NCBI GenBank assembly: GCA_035524755.1
Contig: DATKOD010000014.1
Span: forward strand, 1 to 17,315
DNA: 17,315 nucleotides
Reading direction: 5' to 3'
Source: JAGOPO01 sp035524755
Lineage (GTDB): Bacteria; Patescibacteriota; Minisyncoccia; 2-02-FULL-40-12; GWA2-44-9
The translations under genes and the position numbers were made by a program. Position 1 is the stretch's first letter. The number at the start of each line of letters is the position of its first letter. A model generated the notes under the pieces. It did not search any database and was not told the DNA's origin. It was given only the letters and a program-made list of their open reading frames with translations. Below, in pieces: positions 7,504-14,303 of this stretch.

Positions 7504-8121
7504 CTATTGGCGAGCCGTACAGTCGAATGTCCGGAGCACCTGCATGTCCTCTTTCAGGACCCCTTTCGTGGACGCGTTGTAGACGGCGACAGCCGGATGG
7601 TAGAGCGGGATGATCTTGATGGGCCCATACGATGCGACGGCATCCAGGACCTGTCCGTGCATGGCGCTGATCGGCTTCAACTGGGCCGCGAGACCGAACT
7701 TCTCCATGATGTAGCCCATGGCATACCGTCCCAAGGTCACGATGACGTCCGGACGGATGATGTCTATCTGCCGGTCCAAAAACGGCCCGTATGCCGCGAT
7801 CTCCTCCGGCAGTGGGTCACGATTGAACGGCGGGCGGTCTTTGACGATATTGGTGATGTAGATCTGGTCACGCTTGATGTCGGCGGATGCCAGCAGCTCA
7901 TCAAGGATCTTGCCTGCCGCACCGACGAACGGCCGCCCCGTTGCGGCCTCGTTGCGGCCCGGCGCTTCACCGATGAACATCACTCGGGCCCAGTGGCTCC
8001 CCTCGCCGATGACGGGATGTACGCCGTTCTTCATGCGTTCGGCGTACAGCGGCGACGTCGTCAACGCGATGACCTCGTCTCGGATAGCACGCATCGTTTC
8101 GGTCCGGTCATTCTCGGGCAT
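7504..8121 (-). CDS. Uracil-DNA glycosylase, family 4-like, lacking Fe-S cysteines
   Basis: A 205-residue protein that should excise uracil from DNA as the first step of base-excision repair. The family 4 signature GEAPGRNEAATGRPFVGAAGK spans residues 51-71, TNIVKDRPPFNRDP 90-103, a helix ending VTLGRYAM, and the C-terminal HPAV motif at 175-178. Canonical family 4 enzymes carry four cysteines that bind a [4Fe-4S] cluster. Here the N-terminal positions read LTTSPLY, the usual KCRPP reads K-D95-RPP and the next Cys position is Y111. The only Cys is residue 201 near the C-terminus. The cluster must therefore be absent. The gene follows the ligase-like gene by 16 bp and is probably the third gene of that operon. 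Confidence 0.88.
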   Translation of the reverse strand: MPENDRTETMRAIRDEVIALTTSPLYAERMKNGVHPVIGEGSHWARVMFIGEAPGRNEAATGRPFVGAAGKILDELLASADIKRDQIYITNIVKDRPPFNRDPLPEEIAAYGPFLDRQIDIIRPDVIVTLGRYAMGYIMEKFGLAAQLKPISAMHGQVLDAVASYGPIKIIPLYHPAVAVYNASTKGVLKEDMQVLRTFDCTARQ

Positions 8122-8129
8122 AGGCCATC

Positions 8130-8135
8130 ATTGTA
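8130..8135 (-). promoter_or_regulatory. Possible -10 for the uracil-DNA glycosylase gene
   Basis: TACAAT lies 8 nt before the ATG in the 16-bp gap after the ligase-like gene. No good -35 is present, so read-through from the operon is at least as likely. Confidence 0.22.
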
Positions 8136-8137
8136 TC

Positions 8138-9439
8138 CTATCCGACCGCGAGTGCGAGCACGAGCCACCATAGGATGCGGCCCTGCTGCAGCGTCCAGAA
8201 GAAATGGTCGGTGAGGCTGATGAGCACCAGCGCACCGGCCAGTGCCAGGATACCGATGCGCAGCATCGGCTGGCCCCTGTGCGATCGCCACGCCTGCAAC
8301 GTGATCAAGATGATGAACACGACGAGCACCGCAATGCCGATGACGCCGGTCTCCGCATACACCAGCAGCGGCAGGCTGTGCGCCGGCTGGTACAGGTAGT
8401 CGGGCTGCGAAGGTGCATGCCGCATCAGCCACGGGACGAATCCACCGATACCGACGCCCGTCCAGTTGATGTGCCAGCCGCGGCCGGTGGCCAGCGCATC
8501 GCGCGCGTAGTCGATGCGGAGCTGGACCGCCTCATCTGAACCGTGGATCGTACCGCGGGCGGATACGAGCGGCCAGTAGAGCGCGGCGAACGCGACGACG
8601 ACCGTGATCACCACGATGCCGATATGCATAAGCCGCTTCCGAATGACCGCGATGTTCGCCCACTCTGCGCTGAAGCGGTCCGAGAACGCCGCGGCCGCCA
8701 CGACAACGGCAGCCACCGCTGCGACGGCGATGACGGTGCGCGAGAACGTCAGGAACATTCCCCAGAGCAGGACCGTGCCCGCCCCAGCCCAGATCACGCG
8801 ATGGAGCGGATCACGCGCACCGTGGCGCACGTACAACCAGACGATACCCGCCAATGCGACGAACAGCCACGCGGCCAGCACATTAGGATGCGGCAACGTC
8901 CCGTAGGCGCGGAGGATCTTTTCGCCCGTCGCGCTGTAGAACACGGCCACGCCGTGCATGTCCGTGCGCAGGAGCGTCTCGCCGACGGCACGGATGCCCA
9001 CATCCCGCTGCAGGATGAACTGCGCGATACCGAGGCCCGCCTGCGCCAGCGCGCCCACGACGAACGCGAGCACGGACGAATCCGCGTTGAAATGCCGCAC
9101 GGCCCAGTGGCGCACGTATAGGAAGAAAACGGCGAACTCGGCCAGGCGCGCCAGCGCCACCAACGACAGCCGGCGGTCCACCGCGACGACCAGGGACAAG
9201 GATGCCGCGGCCACGAAAACGATGAGTGCCCGGTCGACTCGGTCGAGATTCCGTATCCGCCACCCACGGATGACGGCGAGCACGACCAGGAGAACGATGA
9301 ACGCGTCAGACAGCCAGAACGCAGCCGAACGCCATTCGGAGAACGTCGTGCCGGCATGCCATAGGATGCTCCGCGTCTGCCACGACGCCGTCACCAAGAA
9401 CGCGTACCACGACCACCGTTCAATGCGCGACCAGTTCAT
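8138..9439 (-). CDS. O-antigen ligase/polymerase-type (Wzy/WaaL) membrane protein
   Basis: A 433-residue polytopic protein with about 10-12 hydrophobic segments. A large polar loop in the C-terminal half (about 300-365) contains RIDYARDAL and GVGIGGFVPWL, and is followed by QPAHSLPLLVYAETGVIG (about 363-380). An earlier RAYGTLPHPNVLAAWLF segment lies near 175-191. The HPN and H-S...ETG-x-x-G elements are typical of the O-antigen ligase family, which transfers or polymerises undecaprenyl-linked glycans on the outer face of the membrane. In an organism without lipopolysaccharide it would more likely act on a surface polysaccharide or glycoprotein. The ATG at 9439 overlaps the end of the permease gene by 20 bp, indicating translational coupling. 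Confidence 0.82.
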   Translation of the reverse strand: MNWSRIERWSWYAFLVTASWQTRSILWHAGTTFSEWRSAAFWLSDAFIVLLVVLAVIRGWRIRNLDRVDRALIVFVAAASLSLVVAVDRRLSLVALARLAEFAVFFLYVRHWAVRHFNADSSVLAFVVGALAQAGLGIAQFILQRDVGIRAVGETLLRTDMHGVAVFYSATGEKILRAYGTLPHPNVLAAWLFVALAGIVWLYVRHGARDPLHRVIWAGAGTVLLWGMFLTFSRTVIAVAAVAAVVVAAAAFSDRFSAEWANIAVIRKRLMHIGIVVITVVVAFAALYWPLVSARGTIHGSDEAVQLRIDYARDALATGRGWHINWTGVGIGGFVPWLMRHAPSQPDYLYQPAHSLPLLVYAETGVIGIAVLVVFIILITLQAWRSHRGQPMLRIGILALAGALVLISLTDHFFWTLQQGRILWWLVLALAVG

Positions 9440-10568
9440 AGATCATGCCTGCCACGAAGAACAGCATCAACAGCCATACGACGAACGTCGGGATGCGCAC
9501 CTTGAACTCCGGGGTCCGGAGGCGGAACTTCCGCGCCCGCAGGTAGGACCCGAGGATGACGATGCCCAAAAGGCCGCCGGCGACCGCTCCTACCAACCCG
9601 ATGACGTCGATGAAGTTCCGCATGCCGGACCAGAAGAACAACAGCGGCGGTACCAGGGTCAACAACCATGCGGTCAGCGGCCGGACACGGTAGTCCATCG
9701 TGAAATTCTCCCAAAGCGCCGAACCGAGCGCGATGTACGACGTCGAGACGGTCAACAGACCCAACGCGGATCCGATGATGATGACCGGCGAACCCAGGAG
9801 TCCGAAGAGTCCCGAGAGCGATTCCGGCGACGTCGCGTTCCCGGAGATGCCGACGACGACGATCGCGAAGACGATGTACAGGAGCGCGGTGAGGCCCATC
9901 GCCCACAGGATGGCCGGTTTCATCAGCCGCTCGCGCCCCTGCAATAATGTGCGCTGGATGGGGATGGCGCTCATACCGCTGAACGCGAACAGCAACACAC
10001 CGTACGGCAGGAACCAGAACGTGTGCTGGCCGACGGCGAGATTGGCAAGCCGGATGTGCGGAATGCCCAGCACTGCGATGAGTGCGATGACGCCGGTGTA
10101 GATGACGATGAGCCCGGATTCCACCGCCGCCATGGTGCGTACCCGCGCCAGCCACAACAACGACCACGCCACCGCAAGGAGGATTGCGTAATACGCGGGG
10201 TTGACGGAGACGTACCGCGAAAGGATGTTGTGCGTGAACTCGCCGAAGATGATGAGGTACGCCAGGAGCGCACCGTAGATCGAGAGAACGTTCACGAACG
10301 TCGTGAGCCGCCGGCCCCAGGCACCCATCCATATCCGCGCGTAGCCGGAGATCTGGTGGTGACCCTCGGTGGAGAGCGTCAGCTCACCGAACAGCAGGTT
10401 GAACAGTCCCATCAGTCCGGCCAATCCGGCCAGCCACACCGTGCCGACAAGGAACCCCGCACGGGAGAACGCGAACGGAATGCCGTAGATGCCGGCACCG
10501 ACCATCGTGCCCACCAATACCGAAGCCGCCTGGAGGAACTTCCGGTCACGCAGGTAGGACGGCAGCAT
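9420..10568 (-). CDS. Amino acid permease of the aromatic amino acid/Aa_trans type
   Basis: A 382-residue membrane protein with about 11 hydrophobic segments. The first membrane helix, SVLVGTMVGAGIYGIPFAF (residues 16-34), contains the Gly-rich unwound G-(T/A)-x-(V/I)-G-A-G motif of the APC superfamily, in the form seen in tryptophan/tyrosine permeases and Aa_trans carriers. FAFSGMSAIPI near the middle also fits. It probably imports amino acids by cation symport; the substrate cannot be read from sequence. It is the first gene of an operon, overlapping the ligase-like gene by 20 bp, and diverges from a plus-strand gene across a 100-bp region. A -10-like TACACT lies 6 nt before the ATG, suggesting a leaderless mRNA. 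Confidence 0.85.
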   Translation of the reverse strand: MLPSYLRDRKFLQAASVLVGTMVGAGIYGIPFAFSRAGFLVGTVWLAGLAGLMGLFNLLFGELTLSTEGHHQISGYARIWMGAWGRRLTTFVNVLSIYGALLAYLIIFGEFTHNILSRYVSVNPAYYAILLAVAWSLLWLARVRTMAAVESGLIVIYTGVIALIAVLGIPHIRLANLAVGQHTFWFLPYGVLLFAFSGMSAIPIQRTLLQGRERLMKPAILWAMGLTALLYIVFAIVVVGISGNATSPESLSGLFGLLGSPVIIIGSALGLLTVSTSYIALGSALWENFTMDYRVRPLTAWLLTLVPPLLFFWSGMRNFIDVIGLVGAVAGGLLGIVILGSYLRARKFRLRTPEFKVRIPTFVVWLLMLFFVAGMIYELVAH

Positions 10569-10574
10569 AGAGCC

Positions 10575-10603
10575 AGTGTACGGGTCCCGCGCGAAAGTGG
10601 GAA
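10575..10603 (-). promoter_or_regulatory. Putative promoter of the permease operon
   Basis: TTCCCA (10603-10598, 4/6), a 17-bp spacer, then TACACT (10580-10575, 4/6), ending 6 nt before the ATG. It lies back-to-back with the plus-strand promoter, with 18 bp between the two -35 boxes. Confidence 0.45.
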
Positions 10604-10621
10604 GTTGAGAACGTGAATGAC

Positions 10622-10650
10622 TTTACTTATCGATAAATTTGTGCTATTCT
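10622..10650 (+). promoter_or_regulatory. Putative promoter of the plus-strand gene
   Basis: TTTACT (10622-10627), a 17-bp spacer and TATTCT (10645-10650) in an AT-rich stretch. Transcription would start near 10657, just before the GGAGG ribosome site at 10658-10662. An alternative -10, TATACT at 10650-10655, has a weaker -35. Confidence 0.5.
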
Positions 10651-10668
10651 ATACTCCGGAGGTTGGGT

Positions 10669-10998
10669 ATGATCTTCGATCGTGACACACCGATGGAATG
10701 CCGGCCGCCGGCGGGCAAGTGGCGTGTCGTGGAGTTCGTACAGCCCAGCAAAGAAGACGTCTGTGCGCTGTCCGATGCGCTCTCCGAGGGCGTCATCACG
10801 GGCGTCGAGGGCGACATCGCCGCACGCGGCACGCTCAAGTCCATCGTCGGCGACTTCGACGACCTGAGCATCGCATTCGACCACGTGGCGCTGGCACGGT
10901 ACCCGAACGCCCGGCGCGTCTTCAACGACCAGGGGGAGAGCGTGATGGGCTTCGCGCCCGGCAAGGAAGGTCAGCCGGACGCGGGCGGTGAATCGTAA
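10669..10998 (+). CDS. Hypothetical protein, 109 aa, the only plus-strand gene
   Basis: I do not recognise this protein. The ATG at 10669 is set by GGAGG six nucleotides upstream; an earlier in-frame start lies inside the promoter. The sequence is soluble and acidic in the middle (KEDVCALSDALSEGVITGVEGDIAARG), with two Cys (residues 11 and about 31) and a Gly/Pro-rich, probably flexible C-terminus (GFAPGKEGQPDAGGES). The middle reads like a small alpha/beta fold (GTLKSIVGDFDDLSIAFDHVALARYP). No signal peptide or membrane segment. It is an independent transcription unit with its own promoter and a strong terminator, converging on the helicase gene. Confidence 0.75.
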   Translation: MIFDRDTPMECRPPAGKWRVVEFVQPSKEDVCALSDALSEGVITGVEGDIAARGTLKSIVGDFDDLSIAFDHVALARYPNARRVFNDQGESVMGFAPGKEGQPDAGGES

Positions 10999-11004
10999 TC
11001 AGCG

Positions 11005-11040
11005 ACAGGCCGGACGAATCGTCCGGCCTGTTTTCTTTTT
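11005..11040 (+). terminator. Strong intrinsic terminator of the plus-strand gene
   Basis: A stem of at least 11 bp (acaggccggac pairing with gtccggcctgt) and a small loop, followed by TTTTCTTTTT. It starts 7 bp after the TAA. On the minus strand no U-tract follows, so it does not obviously terminate the converging helicase transcript. Confidence 0.88.
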
Positions 11041-11044
11041 CGTA

Positions 11045-12271
11045 TTACCGGCGGTTGAACCGCGGGCGGTGGCCGAATCTTCGCACGCGTCCCCCGCCGA
11101 TGCCGCGCTGGTGGGACGGCACGTGCCGTTCCGGAAGGTCAACGGAAAGTTGCGGGTGTTTGGCGATCGGCAGCGGTTTGCGGATGAGCTTCTCGATGTC
11201 GCGGATCTCGGTGCGTTGGTCAGGCATCGCGAACGATACCGCCTTGCCCGCTTTGCCCGCACGGCCGGTGCGGCCGATACGGTGCACGTAATCGGAGCTG
11301 TGGGGCAGGTCGTAGTTCACGACCAACTCGATGCCGGACACATCGATGCCGCGTGCCGCGATGTCGGTGGCGATCAGCACGCGATAAGCGCCGCTTTTGA
11401 ACCCTTCCAATGACTGCTTGCGTTGGCCCAGCGAGCGGTTCGCGTGGATCTCGGAGACGCGGTGCCCCATTTGGCCGACGGCACGCGCCAACTTGGTCGC
11501 GCCGTGTTTGGTGCGAGTGAACACGAGCACCGGCCCGTGGTACTGCTGGAGGAGATGCGCCAACAGCGGCATCTTGTTCTCCTTCGGGACGATGTAGAGT
11601 TCCTGTTCGACGGTCTCCGCAGCCGTGCCGGCGGGAGCGACCTCCACGCGGACCGGCATGCGCATGTGATGCGTGGCGATGCGGACGATATCATCGGGCA
11701 TCGTGGCGGAGAACAGCATCGTCTGCCGGTCGGCCGGTGATGGAAGCATGCTCAGGATCTTGTTGATCTGCGGCGCGAATCCCATGTCCAGCATCCGGTC
11801 CGCCTCGTCCAAAATCAGCACCGACGTCTTCTCCAAACGGATGGCGCGGTGCTCGACCAGGTCCAACAGCCGGCCCGGGGTGGCGATGATGATGTTCGGA
11901 CGGCGGCGGATCTGCATGATCTGCTTGCTGATGCTTTCGCCGCCGATAAGTACCGCGGTGCGGATGCCGATAGGGGCACCGAACGTCCTGAGCGCTTCGT
12001 CCACCTGGATCGCCAGTTCGCGCGTGGGCAGCAGCACCAGTCCGCCCCCGCTGTTGGGAGCCGAAAGCCGCTGGAGCATCGGGATGCCGAATGCCAGCGT
12101 TTTGCCCGTCCCTGTCTGCGCGATACCGATCACGTCCTCGCCTGACAGCGCCGCCGGGATAGCCTTGTGCTGGATCGGCGTGGGCACCGTGAACCGGAGC
12201 GATTCAAGGATGCCCATGAACAATTCACTGATACCAAGGCCCTCGAATGAGGGTTGTCCCTGCTCGTGCAT
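11045..12271 (-). CDS. DEAD-box ATP-dependent RNA helicase (RhlE-like)
   Basis: A 408-residue RNA helicase with all core motifs: PTPIQ (30-34), AQTGTGKT (51-58), PTRELA (82-87), TPGR (131-134), DEAD (155-158), SAT (188-190), VFTRTK (250-255), ATDIAARGID (301-310) and HRIGRTGR (330-337). The C-terminus is short and Arg-rich (RVRRFGHRPRFNRR), a typical RNA-binding tail. Such enzymes remodel structured RNA in ribosome assembly and mRNA decay, often under cold stress. I chose the ATG at 12271; a GTG at 12316 would place the leader hairpin in the coding region and add 15 residues not typical of the family. Neither start has a clear Shine-Dalgarno. The promoter 109 bp upstream gives a structured leader of about 100 nt. 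Confidence 0.93.
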   Translation of the reverse strand: MHEQGQPSFEGLGISELFMGILESLRFTVPTPIQHKAIPAALSGEDVIGIAQTGTGKTLAFGIPMLQRLSAPNSGGGLVLLPTRELAIQVDEALRTFGAPIGIRTAVLIGGESISKQIMQIRRRPNIIIATPGRLLDLVEHRAIRLEKTSVLILDEADRMLDMGFAPQINKILSMLPSPADRQTMLFSATMPDDIVRIATHHMRMPVRVEVAPAGTAAETVEQELYIVPKENKMPLLAHLLQQYHGPVLVFTRTKHGATKLARAVGQMGHRVSEIHANRSLGQRKQSLEGFKSGAYRVLIATDIAARGIDVSGIELVVNYDLPHSSDYVHRIGRTGRAGKAGKAVSFAMPDQRTEIRDIEKLIRKPLPIAKHPQLSVDLPERHVPSHQRGIGGGRVRRFGHRPRFNRR

Positions 12272-12286
12272 ATATAGTGTGACGAT

Positions 12287-12318
12287 ACGTGACCCGAGAG
12301 CTATCCGATGGGTCACGT
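12287..12318 (-). promoter_or_regulatory. Leader hairpin upstream of the helicase start
   Basis: Perfect 9-bp arms (ACGTGACCC and GGGTCACGT) enclose a 14-nt loop. The hairpin ends 15 nt before the helicase ATG, inside the predicted 5' leader. No U-tract follows, so it is not a terminator. It may be a control element in the mRNA, or a DNA palindrome bound by a protein. Confidence 0.5.
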
Positions 12319-12379
12319 GGACACAACGAAAATCCGAGTCTCGCCCCGACTACCGCCAGGGCTCCGTATGTATGGAATC

Positions 12380-12408
12380 AGTATAGCAGGTAATTAGCGA
12401 GACGTCAA
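12380..12408 (-). promoter_or_regulatory. Sigma-70-type promoter of the helicase gene
   Basis: TTGACG (12408-12403, 5/6), a 17-bp spacer and TATACT (12385-12380, 5/6). The -35 overlaps the last codons of the SdpI-like gene. The predicted start is near 12373, leaving about 100 nt of leader. Confidence 0.72.
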
Positions 12409-13035
12409 ATGTCGCCGGTAGAGGAGGTACGAGTGGACGATCGGAACGAGTGCGGCGATCAGGATGGGCACGAAGATGAACCACAGCGAGAGGCTCGGGA
12501 ACACCAACGCTCCCAGCATCAGGATACCCGCGACCTTGAACAGGGTGCCGGCCATACGGTGCGTCGCCTCCCAGATGGAATCTGACGACAGTGTCCACGG
12601 TGTACGGATGCCGATGAACCAGTTGCGCCTGGACTGTGACATCAGCCAGCCGATGAGCCAGAACAGCGCCGCAAGTCCCGGCACCAATGCGACGGTCATA
12701 TTGAACCGCCATCCGGTGTTGAACGCCAGCGTCAGCATGTGCAGATAGAGCAGGAACACCAGCACCCCGAGCCAGAACACGTCATACGCCCTGCGGAATG
12801 ACGCGATGTTCTCGCCGAGCGGGTCGATATGCGGAATGACGGCGTACACGACATACAGCATCACCATGATGAGCGGCACAAGGAACGCGCCCCAGAACCG
12901 GTTCATGGTACCGTTCACCTCGCCGGCGGCGTTGAAGTGCGACGCGACCGTCGCAGGCAGCTGCGGATACACGACGATACTGACGGCCAGCGTCAGGATC
13001 AGTATAGCCAGGAATTTGTAATTTGCGCGTTTCAT
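12394..13035 (-). CDS. DUF1648/SdpI family membrane protein
   Basis: A 213-residue membrane protein with about six hydrophobic segments. The N-terminal half has the DUF1648 pattern LPATVASHFNAAGEVNGTM (26-44). The second half has the SdpI signature RRNWFIGIRTPWTLSSDSIW (about 136-155), then a TH-R-x-x-G-x-L-F stretch. SdpI of Bacillus subtilis is the immunity protein against the SDP toxin and a signal sensor; most homologues have no proven role and no toxin gene is visible here. The ATG follows the TspO-fusion stop by 6 bp without an obvious ribosome site, so translation is probably coupled. It is the last gene of the rhodanese-TspO-SdpI cluster. No terminator is seen before the helicase promoter. 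Confidence 0.85.
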   Translation of the reverse strand: MKRANYKFLAILILTLAVSIVVYPQLPATVASHFNAAGEVNGTMNRFWGAFLVPLIMVMLYVVYAVIPHIDPLGENIASFRRAYDVFWLGVLVFLLYLHMLTLAFNTGWRFNMTVALVPGLAALFWLIGWLMSQSRRNWFIGIRTPWTLSSDSIWEATHRMAGTLFKVAGILMLGALVFPSLSLWFIFVPILIAALVPIVHSYLLYRRHLTSR

Positions 13036-13041
13036 TATGGT

Positions 13042-13914
13042 TCACTGCCCGGGACACGGGGCGAATTCGCAATTCGGTCCGGTGCGGCTCACGTATGAAC
13101 CGTCGGGACACAATTTGGCTATCATCGAACACGCGGTGCCACCGGTCACCGGCGCTGAAACAACGGTCAGAACACCGTTCAGTACTTTCAGGTACATGCT
13201 TTTGCCCACCGACGGCTGAGCCGTGAACGGTTCGTCCGGTCTGCGGTCCGCGTAGTTCACGATGAGCTCGCCGCCGCGTATCTCGGTCGTCTGCGGTGCG
13301 ATGCGGTCGCCCAACAGCACCGCGTTGGTACCGGTATATCCCGTCGCCGTCCGGAGCGCGACGATGACGTAGAAGAACGTCCCCGAACCGCCCGGTTGCG
13401 AGGTGACGATGAATGCCGTATCCGGTTTCCCGTCGCCGTTCAGGTCCCCCGTCGCCTCGTTGCCGAAGTACGTCATCCGCTGCGGAGTGACATCCCGGAA
13501 CGTCCCGGAAACCTGCGCCGGATTGGTCGCCGTGATGGTCAGCTGCAGCGCCGTAGCGAAGGTACCCCAGAGCAGGTACGGCACCAGGAGCCAGAAGACG
13601 ACCTCTGACTTCCTCCACACGCGCCACTGGATGAATGCCAACGAGCCGAGCACCAGGAGGATGTCCAGCGATGCAGGCCAGAGCGGCCTGAGCCCCAACT
13701 GGATCGGCGTGAACAGGAGATTCGCGACCCAGTTGATGCCCAACGCCCACAGCACGGCGTTGGGCATCCGCTTCTTGGTCACCAGGTAGACGGCGTAGAC
13801 GGTCGCCGCGATGAACAGCGGATAGATGATGCTCCACGCGACGCCGAACACCCATGCCGGCGGCGCCCAGTTCGGCAGCGTGAGGCCGGCGTAGAATTCT
13901 TGATAGGAAAGCAT
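13042..13914 (-). CDS. TspO/MBR family protein fused to an extracytoplasmic Cys-tailed module
   Basis: A 290-residue protein in two parts. Residues 14-131 match the five-helix TspO/MBR (tryptophan-rich sensory protein) family: PNWAPPAWVFGVAWSIIY (14-31), ALGINWVANLLFTPIQ (57-72) and PYLLWGTFATALQ (112-124). TspO proteins bind porphyrins and other hydrophobic ligands and act in stress responses. Residues 135-252 form a soluble domain with a calcium-loop-like DLNGDGKPD (157-165) and GTNAVLLGDRIAPQ (195-208). Residues 262-288 are a Cys-rich tail, C-x6-C-PDGSYV-x-RTGPNC-EF-x2-CP, a motif I recall in many Patescibacteria secreted proteins. The extension presumably lies outside the cytoplasmic membrane. 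The ATG follows the rhodanese stop by 6 bp. The fusion lies in one unbroken frame with no sign of frameshift. Confidence 0.85.
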   Translation of the reverse strand: MLSYQEFYAGLTLPNWAPPAWVFGVAWSIIYPLFIAATVYAVYLVTKKRMPNAVLWALGINWVANLLFTPIQLGLRPLWPASLDILLVLGSLAFIQWRVWRKSEVVFWLLVPYLLWGTFATALQLTITATNPAQVSGTFRDVTPQRMTYFGNEATGDLNGDGKPDTAFIVTSQPGGSGTFFYVIVALRTATGYTGTNAVLLGDRIAPQTTEIRGGELIVNYADRRPDEPFTAQPSVGKSMYLKVLNGVLTVVSAPVTGGTACSMIAKLCPDGSYVSRTGPNCEFAPCPGQ

Positions 13915-13920
13915 CGCGGA

Positions 13921-14229
13921 TTATTTGACGGTCGCGCCACCGGCGGCGACCCAGTCGGAGAATCCCCCCGCGTTCTGGACGTTCGTCCAGCCATGCGACC
14001 GCAGGATGTCCGCCGCCTCGCCCGCGCGTTTCCCCGCCGCGCAGTAGGTGTAGACCTGCGCATCCTTGGAAATATCGGGTAACTCGCCGGCCTGCAGACG
14101 GGCAAGTTCCCAGTGCGTGGCGCGATCCGCATGGCCCGCAGCCCATTCATCATCGCGTCGTACATCCAGGATGACCGCATTGGGATTCGTGACGGCTTGC
14201 TTCGCGACTTCAGAGAACGGTGTGTCCAT
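13921..14229 (-). CDS. Single-domain rhodanese (sulfurtransferase)
   Basis: A 102-residue stand-alone rhodanese domain, of GlpE/PspE size. It shows AVILDVRRDDEWAAGHADRA (18-37; family pattern LDVR-x2-E/DW-x2-GH) and the active-site loop YCAAGKRAGEA (62-72) with catalytic Cys63, followed by AADILRSHGWTNVQNAGGFSDW. These enzymes carry sulfane sulfur as a persulfide on the catalytic Cys. No signal peptide is seen with the ATG at 14229. An upstream in-frame start would run through the preceding terminator and is rejected. There is no Shine-Dalgarno; the leader is predicted to be about 22 nt. First gene of the cluster with the TspO fusion and SdpI-like genes, suggesting a shared stress or redox role (inference). 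Confidence 0.9.
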   Translation of the reverse strand: MDTPFSEVAKQAVTNPNAVILDVRRDDEWAAGHADRATHWELARLQAGELPDISKDAQVYTYCAAGKRAGEAADILRSHGWTNVQNAGGFSDWVAAGGATVK

Positions 14230-14257
14230 ATGAGGAGAACATAAAGAATACCAGGTC

Positions 14258-14266
14258 AGTATACCA
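14258..14266 (-). promoter_or_regulatory. Extended -10 promoter of the rhodanese operon
   Basis: TGGTATACT (TGn plus 5/6 hexamer) lies directly after the poly-U of the upstream terminator. No -35 match is present, consistent with an extended -10 promoter. Predicted start near 14251. Confidence 0.55.
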
Positions 14267-14267
14267 C

Positions 14268-14295
14268 AAAAAAACGCCCCGGATGGATCGGGGCG
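14268..14295 (-). terminator. Intrinsic terminator of the 207-aa secreted protein gene
   Basis: Minus strand: CGCCCCG pairs with CGGGGCG around a 7-nt loop, followed by seven T. It starts 8 bp after the stop codon at 14304. Confidence 0.9.
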
Positions 14296-14303
14296 TCGTA
14301 CAT

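Noticed and set aside
12272..12316. GTG start for the DEAD-box helicase
   Set aside because: The added residues are not typical of the family and the segment holds the leader hairpin. Kept open as an alternative because neither start has a clear ribosome site.
12394..13035. SDP-type toxin-immunity system
   Set aside because: Only the SdpI-like membrane protein is present. No SdpC-like toxin or SdpR-like repressor gene is visible nearby.
12782..14146. 454-residue minus-strand frame across the TspO fusion and SdpI-like genes
   Set aside because: Out of frame with three well-supported genes, Arg/Gly/His-rich with no family motif.
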